Positions 28,347 to 39,498 are shown, numbered from the stretch's first letter. The stretch: DNA of 64,000 nt from Oscillospiraceae bacterium (GCA_031265995.1 JAISBW010000037.1:20845-84844), one strand, 5' to 3'. Numbers and translations: made by a program. Notes: generated by a model from the letters alone, not told the origin.

Positions 28347-31343
28347 ATGATTAAAATTTTTAAACCTTTGTGGACTAAAATTTGCGGACTGTTAATAATT
28401 ATCTGTGCGGCAGGGTTTACTCTTTGGAATTTTGATTTTTTTTACTTTTACCCGTTTTTAAATTCCAGAAAATATACAGTTGAAGACTCCATTTCTATTG
28501 CGATAAATTCAAATGATGAAATGGTTATTATTGACAGTTCAGGTTCGAAAATAATAAGCGTTAATAAAAATAACGAAATTACATTTCTAAAACTGGGTAA
28601 AACTTCACCGATAGAAGATTTTAATTCGGCAAGCGATGTTTGCTGCGATAAAAATGGAAATATTTATATCCATGACGTCAAACGCGCCGAAGGGAACAAA
28701 GTTGATTCAGAATCTATTTTAAAATTTTCTTCCAACGGATTTTTTTTAAAGAAAATTTTTAACGCAAATTATAAAGACAAATTAAAAAATTCGGAAGTCA
28801 TAAAAATATTTACCATTGACAATGAATTTTATTATGTCACGGCAGATTCAATTGGATTTTACATTAAAAATTTAGAAAATGAGATCATCAAAAAAATTAA
28901 CTATGAAAACGCAAAACTTAATACTTTAAAGTGCGACATTCAATCTTTAGATGAAATTACGGTTCTTACTAAAAGCGGCGAATTTATAAAGGTTAGCGAA
29001 AATAATAGTTTTTTAATTTATAATCGAAGCAGGGAAACCAATTCCATACCGATATATTTTAAGGTTTTATCCGATAATCGTATAGTTTACAGCGACATTA
29101 ACGACAGGCGAATTTATATTTTCGATCCAATGGAATATCAAAACGGTTCCGAAGACGCAGCAAACCTAGTGATTATTGATAAATCAAGCGAAGATATAAA
29201 CGAATGTCCATTATATTATAAATTTTTCGTAGAAGAAAATAAAAGTGATTTGCCAAGGATTATTGCTCCAAGTTCTGAAGTTATTTTAGATTTTAATTCA
29301 GAAGAAGAGAACTACTATGACACTTTTAAATACTCAAAAAAATTAATCATTAATTATATTTTATTTTGTATATCCGTGCTTATTATTTTTATAATTTTTA
29401 TATTTTTAATAATTTTTATTTCCAAAAAAATAATAAAAAGCAAATCTTTCGTTGTCAAAGTGTGTAGTTTGGTTTTTATAGGTACGGTTTTTCTAACAGT
29501 TATTTTCTGTGCCATTTCCTTCGAGAATTTCAATAAAAGAATGACGGATGAATTAGTAAAAAAAGCTCAAGTTGCAACTGCAATAGTTCAAGAAAATATT
29601 CCGTACGATGAATTCGAAGGAATAAACAAAAATTCACATTTTATGAATGAAGATTACAAAAAATTAAGAAGTGCGATCAAAGGTATATTTTCTAAAAAAA
29701 ATGATTTTATTGATAATTTTTATTGTACAGTTCAAAAAATCACAAAGGAAGATTCTATTCCAGAATCGGTTTACAATACAGATAATTGCGTTGTAAGTGC
29801 GGTTTTTGATACTAATGAAACTTATGCTGGAATTTATCCTCTTTTTCCATATACCGAAGAAAATGTAGAATATGAAATTTTAACATCGCAAAAACCTATG
29901 ACATTCACATCTATTTCCACTCAAGAGGGTACTTTCATTTTCGTTCTTTCGCCTCTGATTAACAGTTCGGGCAAATCGGTTGGTTTAGTTGAAATTGGCA
30001 CCAGTCTTGATGCTTTTGAAGCCGAAAACAGTAAATTTATGATTTCGCTTTTTTTAGGTATTGCTTCTATAGCGATACTCTTAATATTGTTAGTACTTGA
30101 GATTTCAATTTTTATGAACAGCAAAAAAGAAGCCGGACGCTTAGCAGCAAAAAAAGAAAAGATAAAAATGAATGCGCCAATGTCAAGAATGTTCGCCTTT
30201 ATTATATACGTTTCGATAAATATGGTTTCTGGTTTTGCGCCGTTATATTCAATTTCAATCGCGCCGCAAATAGGGAATTTCTCAAAAGAATTTATGGCCA
30301 GTATGCCCTTTATTGCAGAAACATTTTTCGGAATGATTGTTTTGTTTTTAGGGAATAAATTTATCAATTTCTTGGGCAAAAGAAAATGCGCAATCATATG
30401 TGGGATGCTATTTGCAGCAGGTCTTACTTTAAAGGCTTTAATCCCCAATTTTTGGATCCTTATGCTCGGCGGAATAATATCCGCAATAGGCAAAAGCATT
30501 CTTTTGCTTATGATTAACAATCTTTTAATTGCCGAAGATTCCTCCGATGCATATGCCGGCTATAATTCTTCGGTTCTTAATGGTGCGACTTGCGGGATTA
30601 TAACAGGTTCCTTTTTATTAAATTGGCTTAGCTATATTCAAATTTATATTATTTCCGCTTTTTTTAGTTTATCTGTTATATATTTCATCTTTCTTTATAT
30701 CCATGATGCAAAACAAAAAGAAGAACAACACGAAAACGCTAAGGACGAACTTTCAGGAATTTTTAAATTTATATTTTCAAAAAAAGTCTTTATTTATTTT
30801 CTGGCGTCGTTTATTCCAATTATAATTTGCGCTTCTTATACCGATTATATGCTTCCGTTTGAAGGCGAGAAACTTGGGCTTAATGATTCTTATATTGGTT
30901 ATCTTTACACTGTTGGAAGTTTATGTTCTATAGCTCTGGGAAATTTTATGACAAACCTAGTTTCGTCTAAAATGAAAGATTCTGTTGCAATTTTACTTGG
31001 AACTTGTTTAACTTCGTTTTCGTTTTTCTTATTTGCAAAATTCCAAACTATACCAATGTTAATCATAAGCATATTAATTTTTGGTATTTCAAATTCATTT
31101 TTATATTCGATTCAATCGAAATACTATGCTAGCCTTGAAAGCGTTAAAAAATATGGTGGAAGTTCAGCGATTGGGTCTGTAGTAGAAAGCGTAGGATATA
31201 TTTTAGGACCGATTGTATTTAGCTTTATAATTACAAACCAAACTTCTAAAAATTTAACTTTACTATGTGTTGCAGTTTTAATCTTAAGTTTAATATTTTT
31301 CTTATTTTCTTGGAACAAACATAAAATAAAAGCAAGAACTTAA
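28347..31343 (+). CDS. Sensory propeller-like/Cache-like N-terminus fused to MFS-like transporter (paralogue of 14998-17991)
   Basis: Same layout and shared motifs along the length (ISTQEGTFIFVLSPLIN versus ISTQEGTFVFVLSPIIN; GATCGIITGSFLLNW versus GMTCGIILGSFLINW). Confidence 0.72.
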   Translation: MIKIFKPLWTKICGLLIIICAAGFTLWNFDFFYFYPFLNSRKYTVEDSISIAINSNDEMVIIDSSGSKIISVNKNNEITFLKLGKTSPIEDFNSASDVCCDKNGNIYIHDVKRAEGNKVDSESILKFSSNGFFLKKIFNANYKDKLKNSEVIKIFTIDNEFYYVTADSIGFYIKNLENEIIKKINYENAKLNTLKCDIQSLDEITVLTKSGEFIKVSENNSFLIYNRSRETNSIPIYFKVLSDNRIVYSDINDRRIYIFDPMEYQNGSEDAANLVIIDKSSEDINECPLYYKFFVEENKSDLPRIIAPSSEVILDFNSEEENYYDTFKYSKKLIINYILFCISVLIIFIIFIFLIIFISKKIIKSKSFVVKVCSLVFIGTVFLTVIFCAISFENFNKRMTDELVKKAQVATAIVQENIPYDEFEGINKNSHFMNEDYKKLRSAIKGIFSKKNDFIDNFYCTVQKITKEDSIPESVYNTDNCVVSAVFDTNETYAGIYPLFPYTEENVEYEILTSQKPMTFTSISTQEGTFIFVLSPLINSSGKSVGLVEIGTSLDAFEAENSKFMISLFLGIASIAILLILLVLEISIFMNSKKEAGRLAAKKEKIKMNAPMSRMFAFIIYVSINMVSGFAPLYSISIAPQIGNFSKEFMASMPFIAETFFGMIVLFLGNKFINFLGKRKCAIICGMLFAAGLTLKALIPNFWILMLGGIISAIGKSILLLMINNLLIAEDSSDAYAGYNSSVLNGATCGIITGSFLLNWLSYIQIYIISAFFSLSVIYFIFLYIHDAKQKEEQHENAKDELSGIFKFIFSKKVFIYFLASFIPIIICASYTDYMLPFEGEKLGLNDSYIGYLYTVGSLCSIALGNFMTNLVSSKMKDSVAILLGTCLTSFSFFLFAKFQTIPMLIISILIFGISNSFLYSIQSKYYASLESVKKYGGSSAIGSVVESVGYILGPIVFSFIITNQTSKNLTLLCVAVLILSLIFFLFSWNKHKIKART

Positions 31344-31558
31344 CTGAAATACTGCAAAATTATTTTAAAAAAATTCTAATTCTAAGTATACTTGCCTCTT
31401 GCAATTCTGAAAATTAATTGGTATAATTACACATATTCTAGCTATAAATAGTCTGGTTTTTAATTAATAAATCACTAATTTAATTAATTAAGATTATTTA
31501 AAAAATAAAAAAAATAAAAAATCTAGAAATTTTCACACAAAAACGGCAGGTGATAATA

Positions 31559-33604
31559 ATGTTTAAAAAAATTTTGAAAAGAATTTTTTCTTTCATATTT
31601 TCTTTTTTCTTCTCTTTAAATCCTATATTCATGCTTGGTTTTACAGAAGCGGGCGGAGAGCAAATTCAAAGAGTTACAAAAACCGAGATTTATCCCGATC
31701 TTTACCTTAACCAAGTGGATACAAGCGGGGTTACTGTAAAAAGTTATCATAATGCTACAAATGGTGAAAAAAGTAATTTTGAAGTAAAAATAAAAAAGGC
31801 AACAAACCAAGAGATCACCATAGAAAACTTAGGCGAACTTAGAGCTTTGGCAGCACTGACAAACAGTGGTAATGGAGCTGTAAAAAATAAAACTTTTAAA
31901 TTGGATTTCCCAAATAAAGAAATAGATCTTGAGGGAACCATGCCTAAAATTTCAAAAACTAAAGTAAAAAAAGATCCGAGTGGAAATGATATGTATAATT
32001 TGGAAATTGTTGGAGAAATAGAAAACGCATGGATTCCAATTGGAAAAGACGGTTCTAGTGGTACTTCTAATTCATTTCAAAGTAATTTTGACGGAAACGA
32101 TCATACGATTAAAAATATGTCTGTTTTTATAGATAGTCAGACTAATGGATACTCGGGATTTTTTGGCGATGTTGAAGGAAAATTTAAAATTAAGAATTTT
32201 AAAATTAAAGATTCATGCTCGATTGTGGTTTCACCCAATCAAACTGCGACATTTGAAACTTCTGCTAAGACACAAGAAGCAATTTCTTTAGGAAAACCAG
32301 CACAATCAAAATATTATTTTCATGCAGGAACTGCAATTGGCAGAATTTCCGTAGAATCGTCTGAAAAAATAAGCAATCTTCATGCTGAAAATTGCAACGT
32401 AATTGCTTTTGGCGATTTAAATAATTTTAAAGAAGTAAACGGCAAAAACGGTGAAAAAGATGTTGATCACAAATATTACTATGCCGGCGGAATTATCGGA
32501 ACTCTCGAACATCCTTCTAACAAAATAAATATAGAAAGTTATACTTCAAATAATGTTAATGTTTATGCAAGAGGCCAAGCTGGCGGAATCGCTGGAACTT
32601 TTTCCGGCGGTAACAACGATTGCGAACATGACGTTGGGGGGAACGGAGAAAAAAGAAGATGCACTGGTGTTATTATGAAGCATTGCCGTTCTGCCGGCGA
32701 AATCGCAACCTCTGGCGGCCAAGCTGGAGGTCTTGTCGCAGGTTTTGGAATTTTTAACGAAAATAAAATTCTTGGCAAAGATGGTTTCATGCCTGGCAAA
32801 AGCACTCAAAATCTAATTGGCTCAGGCGTTTATGTTGAAGATTGCTCTCATATAGGCAACATTACGGGCGGCGGTGAATTAGTTCAGTGCGGGGCGAAGA
32901 TTACTATAATATATGGGACTCTAGGAACACAAATCGCTGGTCTCATTGCTGCATTCGGCGGTCAAGGTGATACACCAATTACTTTTAACGATTGCTATTC
33001 AAAAGGCAAAATAAGTGGCAGCCCATCAGGAGAAAAAGCCGGTTTTTTATGTGGTTTTGGAACTAATGGCGGGGCGCCAGTGACTTTGAAAAAATGTATA
33101 TCTGAAAGCGAGATAGTTGGCTGGTCAGCATCAGGAATAATCACAGGTTTTGGCGTAAATGGTTTTAGCCCGGTAACAATTGAAGAGTGTTGTTTTAAAG
33201 GAAATATTAATAAATCAAATGTTTGCGGAGGATTAATTGGCAAATACGGAATAGATGGTTCGAGTCCTTTAACAATAAAAAATTGTTCGGTTCAAGGCAA
33301 TATTTCGGGCAGTTTTTTAGGGGGAATGATTGGCGGCTTTGCAATCGGAAAAGAAGGAAATAAAACTGTTGTTAACAGCTCAATTATAATTGAAAACTGT
33401 CATATTAAATGTGATATCGAAGGAACAGGAGGAATTTCAGGAGGTTTAATCGGAGGTTATGGTGTGGTTTCTGAATATAGTCCTTTAACAATAAAGAATT
33501 GTTCAACTCAAGGCAAATTCACCAGTTCCGATAGTGGTTTAATTAGTGGATTAATTGTTGGATTTGGAATCGGGGGGGTAAAAATAACAAAAATAGCTGT
33601 GTGA
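31559..33604 (+). CDS. GLUG-like repeat surface protein, 5' part (terminates just after a G7 tract)
   Basis: Signal-like N-terminus; tandem GGLIGGYG...SPLTIKNCSVQGNI repeats; frame is lost after G7 at 33572-33578. Confidence 0.8.
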   Translation: MFKKILKRIFSFIFSFFFSLNPIFMLGFTEAGGEQIQRVTKTEIYPDLYLNQVDTSGVTVKSYHNATNGEKSNFEVKIKKATNQEITIENLGELRALAALTNSGNGAVKNKTFKLDFPNKEIDLEGTMPKISKTKVKKDPSGNDMYNLEIVGEIENAWIPIGKDGSSGTSNSFQSNFDGNDHTIKNMSVFIDSQTNGYSGFFGDVEGKFKIKNFKIKDSCSIVVSPNQTATFETSAKTQEAISLGKPAQSKYYFHAGTAIGRISVESSEKISNLHAENCNVIAFGDLNNFKEVNGKNGEKDVDHKYYYAGGIIGTLEHPSNKINIESYTSNNVNVYARGQAGGIAGTFSGGNNDCEHDVGGNGEKRRCTGVIMKHCRSAGEIATSGGQAGGLVAGFGIFNENKILGKDGFMPGKSTQNLIGSGVYVEDCSHIGNITGGGELVQCGAKITIIYGTLGTQIAGLIAAFGGQGDTPITFNDCYSKGKISGSPSGEKAGFLCGFGTNGGAPVTLKKCISESEIVGWSASGIITGFGVNGFSPVTIEECCFKGNINKSNVCGGLIGKYGIDGSSPLTIKNCSVQGNISGSFLGGMIGGFAIGKEGNKTVVNSSIIIENCHIKCDIEGTGGISGGLIGGYGVVSEYSPLTIKNCSTQGKFTSSDSGLISGLIVGFGIGGVKITKIAV

Positions 33605-35391
33605 CGATTGAAAATTGTCGTACTAAACATAATATTAATACTGTTCCTTTTCTTTATGGAGGATTAATTGATGGATACGGTGTAAGTTCTGAGTATAGCC
33701 CTTTAACAATAAAGAGGTGCTCAGTTCAAAGTAATATTAGAAGTCAAAAAATATCGGGAGGATTAATTGGCGGATTTGGAATTGGTAGTGGAAATGAAAA
33801 TAAAAATGGATCCGTAGCAATTGAAGATTGTCGTTTTATAAGCGATATCGAGACTGATAGTGCTATTCGTGGAGGTTTAATCGGAGGTTATGGTGTAGGT
33901 TCTGAATATAGTCCTTTGACAATAAAAAATTGTTCAGTTCAAAGTAATATTAAGAGCGAAAGTGTGTCGGGAGGATTAATCGGTGGGTTTGGAACTGCAA
34001 ATTATTATGATAATAGTGTTAATAAAAACGGTTCTGTAACAATTGAAAATTGTCATGTTAAAGGTGATATTGGTGGTGGCAGCGACATTGGAGGATTAAT
34101 TGGAGGTTATGGTGTAGATTCCGATTATAGTCCTTTAACAGTAAAGAATTGTTCAATTCGAGGCAATATTTCGGGCGGATTTGCAGGAGGATTAATTGGT
34201 GGATTTGGAATTGGAAAATATACAGCAAATCTTCCTTCTGTTTATAGTCCGATTACAGTTGAAAATTGCTGTGTTAAAGGTAATATTGAGTCAAATTCTT
34301 GCGGAGGATTAATTGGGGGTTATGGTGTAAATTCTGAACATAGCCCTTTAACAATAAAAAAGTGTTCGGTTCAAAGTAATATTAAAAGTAGAGGAACGTT
34401 GGGAGGATTAATCGGAGGATTTGGGATCGGGAAAGGCGATTCTGGAATTCCTGCGGACTATAATCCAATTACAATTGAGAATTGCTGTATTAAAGGTAAT
34501 ATTCAGAGTGATGCTGACGGTTGGCTATCTCGTACTGGTGGAATTTTTGCCGCATGTAGTATAAACAGCAAATGCAGCCCTTTAATAATAAAAAATTGCT
34601 CCATTCAGGGAAATATTAAAACAGGAGGCAATATGTGCGGAGGATTGATTAGCGGTTTATATGTATCAGATAAAATAGAAATTAAGAATGTTCTTTGTAG
34701 GGGTAATGTTATAGGAAACGAACACTGCGGTGGCGTAATAGGAGCTATGGGAATGGATAAAACAAATAGTAAAAATGTTTTAGAAATAGAAAATTTTTTC
34801 CGGCAGGGTAATGTCGAAGGAAAAATTCATGTTGGAGGTATTATTGGGGCATGTGGCATAGGGGGGCAAAAATCAATTATTTTAAAAAAATGTATTTTGA
34901 AAGGGAATATAATCAATAAAGGAAATATATACGTCGTTAAAGATATGGACGGAAAAGAACTTTATACAGGAAACGGAACCGGCGGAATTATTGGCTGCAT
35001 AGGAACCGACGGCAAAATTTTGTTTGAAGACTGCCATTCTGAAGGGGAAATAAAAATTAACGGTAGGGATGTGGGTTCTGCGCCTTCATACGGATTATAC
35101 GGCATTCATGCAGGCGGGTTGATTGGCGGAATGGGCTCTGGTGAAGATGTTAGTTTTTATAATTGCAGTGCAAAAGGAAATATAGAAATAGATTGGTCTT
35201 CAGGCTGGCCTCTAAAGATTGGCGGATTAATCGGAAGTTTCGGGGCAGAAAGAGCTTATTTTGAAAATTGTGTAACCAAAGAAAATATCAGCTGCTTAGG
35301 CGACAATGCGCTATTTAAAAGCCATGGCTTAGTCGCCGATTTCGGTGCTGGTTCTTATGAATTTAAGAATTGCAGTTATAAAGAAGTATAG
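33601..35391 (+). CDS. GLUG-like repeat surface protein, 3' part (out of frame with 5' part)
   Basis: Continues the same repeat family (GGLIGGFGIGSGNENKNGSVAIEDC...); in frame with 31559-33604 if the G tract had 8 G. Confidence 0.8.
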   Translation: MTIENCRTKHNINTVPFLYGGLIDGYGVSSEYSPLTIKRCSVQSNIRSQKISGGLIGGFGIGSGNENKNGSVAIEDCRFISDIETDSAIRGGLIGGYGVGSEYSPLTIKNCSVQSNIKSESVSGGLIGGFGTANYYDNSVNKNGSVTIENCHVKGDIGGGSDIGGLIGGYGVDSDYSPLTVKNCSIRGNISGGFAGGLIGGFGIGKYTANLPSVYSPITVENCCVKGNIESNSCGGLIGGYGVNSEHSPLTIKKCSVQSNIKSRGTLGGLIGGFGIGKGDSGIPADYNPITIENCCIKGNIQSDADGWLSRTGGIFAACSINSKCSPLIIKNCSIQGNIKTGGNMCGGLISGLYVSDKIEIKNVLCRGNVIGNEHCGGVIGAMGMDKTNSKNVLEIENFFRQGNVEGKIHVGGIIGACGIGGQKSIILKKCILKGNIINKGNIYVVKDMDGKELYTGNGTGGIIGCIGTDGKILFEDCHSEGEIKINGRDVGSAPSYGLYGIHAGGLIGGMGSGEDVSFYNCSAKGNIEIDWSSGWPLKIGGLIGSFGAERAYFENCVTKENISCLGDNALFKSHGLVADFGAGSYEFKNCSYKEV

Positions 35392-35521
35392 ATTTAATTG
35401 CACATCTAGTGGGTTTTGTGAATACAGATCTTCGGTAAATCATAAAATTTTGCGATGCCGCAAAAATGTTGGCACTTACGTTTTGTATTTGTATTGATTT
35501 TTCATAAAATAGGAGAATATC

Positions 35522-36589
35522 TTGCCAAAAAAGCTTTCAGTTGCAATATTAGGTGCGACAGGTCTCGTGGGGCAGAGGTTTGTACAAATTTTAGAGAATC
35601 ATCCTTGGTTTAAGATAAAAATATTAGCGGCAAGCAGCCGTTCAGCTGGAAAAACATATAAAGAAGCATTAAAAGACAAATGGATATTTAAGACGCAAAT
35701 TCCAAAAGAGATATCTAAAGAAATTATCTTAGATTCCGTTGCAAATGCTGAAAAAATCGCAAGTGAGGTTGATTTTGTTTTTTGTGCAGTAAATATGGAA
35801 AAAGAAGAAATAAAAGAACTTGAATATAAGTATGCCGGGCTTGAATGCCCTGTAATTTCGAATAATAGTGCTCACAGAGTAACATCTGATGTTCCGATGA
35901 TAATACCTGAAATTAATCCTGAACATTCTGAAATTATAAAATCACAAAGAAAAAGGCTTGGTACGAAACGTGGTTTTATTGCGGTTAAGCCTAATTGTTC
36001 AATCCAATGTTTTATGCCGGCGCTTCATCCTTTAAAAGAATTCGGAATTGAATCTATCGTCGTGTGTACTTATCAAGCTATCTCTGGTGCCGGAAAAACT
36101 TTTTCTGATTTTCCCGAAATTATAGATAATGTTATACCTTTTATAAAAGGAGAAGAAGAAAAAACCGAGAATGAACCTTTAAAAATTTGGGGCACAATCA
36201 ATAATAATAAGATTATAAACTCTAGTAACCCTATTATAAGTGCGCACTGTGCGAGAGTTCCTGTGAGTGATGGTCATATGGCGTCAGTTTTTGTGAAATT
36301 TAATAAAAAGATTGAGCTTGCAAAGATAATTGAAAAGTGGCAAAATTTTACCGCGCGGGGATTGCCAAGTTCTCCGGAAAATATAGTTACATATTTTGAA
36401 GATCAAAAAAGGCCTCAGACTGTTCTTGATAGGGGTTTGTGTGGTGGCATGGGAATAAGCGTTGGACGGCTTAGAAGGTGTTCGATTTTTGATGTTAAGT
36501 TTGTTTGTGTTTCGCATAACACAATAAGAGGGGCGGCAGGCGGAAGTGTTCTTTTGGCGGAACTTCTTTGCAATTTGGGCTATATTTAA
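35522..36589 (+). CDS. asd: Aspartate-semialdehyde dehydrogenase
   Basis: ILGATGLVGQRFV, KPNCSIQCFMPAL, TYQAISGAG, RVPVSDGHMASVFV; TTG start. Confidence 0.92.
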   Translation: MPKKLSVAILGATGLVGQRFVQILENHPWFKIKILAASSRSAGKTYKEALKDKWIFKTQIPKEISKEIILDSVANAEKIASEVDFVFCAVNMEKEEIKELEYKYAGLECPVISNNSAHRVTSDVPMIIPEINPEHSEIIKSQRKRLGTKRGFIAVKPNCSIQCFMPALHPLKEFGIESIVVCTYQAISGAGKTFSDFPEIIDNVIPFIKGEEEKTENEPLKIWGTINNNKIINSSNPIISAHCARVPVSDGHMASVFVKFNKKIELAKIIEKWQNFTARGLPSSPENIVTYFEDQKRPQTVLDRGLCGGMGISVGRLRRCSIFDVKFVCVSHNTIRGAAGGSVLLAELLCNLGYI

Positions 36590-36615
36590 ATTTTATTTGT
36601 CTATCGGTGATTTGA

Positions 36616-37491
36616 TTGAATAAAAAAATAATTTTTAAGGGTTCAGCGGTAGCCGTTGTGACTCCGTTTGATGGTGCCGGAAATATTAATTTTAAAATGT
36701 TTGAAAAATTAGTAGATTTTCAGATTAGTGGCGGCGTTCAAGCGGTCGTTGTTTGCGGAACCACTGGGGAATCGGCTGTGATTAGCTCCGAAGAACGTGA
36801 TTCATTGATAAAATTTTCAGTAAATAAGTTTAAAAATAAAGTTCCTATAATAGTAGGAACCGGCTCTAATTGCACTGAACACGCTGTTAGTTTATCAACT
36901 AAAGCACAGGAATTGGGAGCGGACGCGCTGCTTATAGTTACGCCTTATTATAATAAAACTTCTCAATTAGGATTAATTAAACATTATGAATTTATTGCTA
37001 GTAAAGTTGAAATTCCCATGATACTTTATAATGTTCCTTCCCGTACGGGTATGAATATTGCGCCTCAAACATATTTAGAACTTTCAAAAATTGAGAACAT
37101 AGTCGCGACGAAAGAGGCAAATGGGGATATTTCTTCAGTAATTAAGACTATTTCTTTATGCGGCGATGATTTGGTGGTATATTCTGGTAATGACGATCAA
37201 ACTTTGCCAATTTTATCAGTCGGTGGGATTGGTGTTATTTCGGTTTTTTCAAATATTCTGCCTGATATATCTCAAAAAATAGCAAGCAATTCCAAAGATG
37301 CCGCTGAATTACTTATGAAATACCAAGATTTGATGGAAGCGCTCTTTTGGGATGTTAATCCAGTTCCTATTAAAGCAGCGCTTAAATTGATGGGTTTTGA
37401 TTGCGGAAAATGCCGGATGCCGCTAGCGGAGATGGAAAACGAAAAAGAAAAAAAACTTAAGAAAATTATGGAAAAACATGGGATTTTATAA
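36616..37491 (+). CDS. dapA: 4-hydroxy-tetrahydrodipicolinate synthase
   Basis: GTTGESAVISSEER, IVGTGSNCTEHAVSL, YYNKTSQLGL, YNVPSRTGMNI, KEANGD motifs; TTG start. Confidence 0.94.
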   Translation: MNKKIIFKGSAVAVVTPFDGAGNINFKMFEKLVDFQISGGVQAVVVCGTTGESAVISSEERDSLIKFSVNKFKNKVPIIVGTGSNCTEHAVSLSTKAQELGADALLIVTPYYNKTSQLGLIKHYEFIASKVEIPMILYNVPSRTGMNIAPQTYLELSKIENIVATKEANGDISSVIKTISLCGDDLVVYSGNDDQTLPILSVGGIGVISVFSNILPDISQKIASNSKDAAELLMKYQDLMEALFWDVNPVPIKAALKLMGFDCGKCRMPLAEMENEKEKKLKKIMEKHGIL

Positions 37492-37511
37492 TAAACAGAG
37501 GTCTTGCAGTT

Positions 37512-38270
37512 ATGAAGAAAAAAGTTCTGAACATTGTTGTCTGTGGTTGTTTTGGCAAAATGGGCAAAGCAGTTTTGCACGAATCTGAAAAGCACGAGGA
37601 TGTTTTGGTAACAGGCGGGATTGAAAGAGGCACCAAATGCGAGTGTAGTTTTCCTATTTTTGCCGATGCGGAAGAAATTTGCGTACCTTGCGATGTCATA
37701 GTTGATTTCTCGAGTCCGTCTGCACTAGGAAGTTTGCTTAATTTTGCCCGATCCAAAAGAATTGCGTTGGTTTTATGTTCGACGGGATATTCTGAAGAAC
37801 AGCGAGAAATGATAAAAGCGTGTTCAAATGAAGTGCCGATATTTTTTTCAAGCAACATGAGCGTAGCTGTTAATCTTATGGTAAAATTGTCAGAATTTGC
37901 CAAACGAGTTCTTGGGAGTTCATTCGACATCGAAATAATAGAAAGGCATCACAATCAAAAATCGGATGCGCCCAGCGGTACCGCGCTTATGATCGCCGAG
38001 GCTCTTTCTGAAAATGATACCGAAATTGTTTATGACAGAACGATTTTAGAAAAATCTCGAAAAAAAAACGAAATAGGGATTCATTGCATACGCGGCGGCA
38101 ACATAAAAGGTGAACATGAGATTATTTTCGCTGGGAATGGCGAAACTTTGAGTTTTAAACATGTTGCAGATTCTCGGGAAATTTTTGCCGCGGGCGCGAT
38201 AAATGCCGCCAAATTTATAGTAAAAAAACCAAAAGGCGTTTATAATATGAATGATTTGATTTCTTTTTAA
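37512..38270 (+). CDS. dapB: 4-hydroxy-tetrahydrodipicolinate reductase
   Basis: [47 protein letters not shown] motifs. Confidence 0.93.
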   Translation: MKKKVLNIVVCGCFGKMGKAVLHESEKHEDVLVTGGIERGTKCECSFPIFADAEEICVPCDVIVDFSSPSALGSLLNFARSKRIALVLCSTGYSEEQREMIKACSNEVPIFFSSNMSVAVNLMVKLSEFAKRVLGSSFDIEIIERHHNQKSDAPSGTALMIAEALSENDTEIVYDRTILEKSRKKNEIGIHCIRGGNIKGEHEIIFAGNGETLSFKHVADSREIFAAGAINAAKFIVKKPKGVYNMNDLISF

Positions 38271-38319
38271 GGTTTTATATATCTATAAAAAATTGGTGTT
38301 TTATAAAAAAGGAACAAAA

Positions 38320-39498
38320 ATGTTTTTTACTTCAGAATCAGTGACTGAAGGTCATCCAGATAAAATATGCGACAGAATTGCGGATTCTATTTTGGATGCG
38401 ATTCTCTCGAAAGATTCGAATGCTCGTGTGGCATGCGAGGTTGCTGTAACAAAGGGTCTTGTTCATGTTTTCGGAGAGATTAGTACAAACTGTTATGTTG
38501 AAATTGAAAATATTGCCAGACGTGCAATTGCGGAAGTCGGTTATAACAATTCGGAGTCAGGTTTTGATGGAAATTCGTGCGGAATGATACTTTCGATCGG
38601 ATCCCAATCAAACGATATTGCAATCGGAGTTGATAAGTCACTAGAGAATAAGGACGGGAAACAGGAGTTTGAAAATAAGTTTGGAGCAGGCGACCAAGGA
38701 GTTATGTTTGGCTTTGCTTGCAGAGAGACGCCTGAATTAATGCCACTTCCGATTTCTTTGGCACACAAACTGGCAAGGCGCTTGACATATGTAAGAAAGG
38801 AAAAAATCTTGCCGTACTTGCTTCCGGACGGGAAAACCCAGGTCACCGCAGAATACCACAATGGAATTCCTCGAAGAATTGAGACAGTTGTAATTTCGGC
38901 GCAACATATGAATGAAATATCTATAGAAAAAATAAGAAAAGATTTAGTGGAAAACGTAATAAACTTTGCTATTCCGCAAAATATTATGGATAATAATACG
39001 AAGGTTTTTATTAATCCGACGGGAAGATTTGTCATAGGAGGTCCTTCTAGTGACAGCGGATTAACAGGAAGGAAATTGATGGTCGACACCTATGGGTGCT
39101 TTGCCCACCATGGCGGGGGTGCGTTTTCAGGCAAAGATCCTACAAAAGTTGATAGATCGGCAGCATATATGGCAAGATATGTAGCTAAAACCGTTGTTTC
39201 TTCCGGAGCGGCGGATAAATGTGAAATTCAGGTTTCTTACGCAATAGGGGTTGCAAATCCGATTTCAATATCGGTTGATACTTTTGGGACATCGCATTTT
39301 GACGAAAAACATATTTTAAAATCCATTAAGAGTATTTTTGATTTTCGCCCCGCATCGATAATTAAAAATTTTAATTTATGCTTACCGATTTATACTTCTT
39401 TCTCCTCTTATGGGCACTTTGGCAGAGAGGATTTGTATGCGCCTTGGGAAAAAAATGATAAGACTGAAGAGTTTTTTTCTTGCTTAAAAGGGGATTAA
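38320..39498 (+). CDS. metK: S-adenosylmethionine synthetase
   Basis: [53 protein letters not shown]; internal ATG start chosen over ORF-track start 38293. Confidence 0.95.
   Translation: MFFTSESVTEGHPDKICDRIADSILDAILSKDSNARVACEVAVTKGLVHVFGEISTNCYVEIENIARRAIAEVGYNNSESGFDGNSCGMILSIGSQSNDIAIGVDKSLENKDGKQEFENKFGAGDQGVMFGFACRETPELMPLPISLAHKLARRLTYVRKEKILPYLLPDGKTQVTAEYHNGIPRRIETVVISAQHMNEISIEKIRKDLVENVINFAIPQNIMDNNTKVFINPTGRFVIGGPSSDSGLTGRKLMVDTYGCFAHHGGGAFSGKDPTKVDRSAAYMARYVAKTVVSSGAADKCEIQVSYAIGVANPISISVDTFGTSHFDEKHILKSIKSIFDFRPASIIKNFNLCLPIYTSFSSYGHFGREDLYAPWEKNDKTEEFFSCLKGD

Noticed and set aside
33400-34700. CRISPR-like array
   Set aside because: The repeats are coding (GLUG-like), in frame, of irregular length and without unique spacers; no cas genes were seen.
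31559-35391. Two independent adjacent GLUG-like proteins
   Set aside because: The second ORF lacks an RBS and signal peptide, and the repeat register continues across the G tract; one frameshifted gene is more likely.
38271-38320. SAM riboswitch upstream of metK
   Set aside because: Only ~50 nt of intergenic sequence with no recognisable aptamer; metK appears to be in an operon with dapB.
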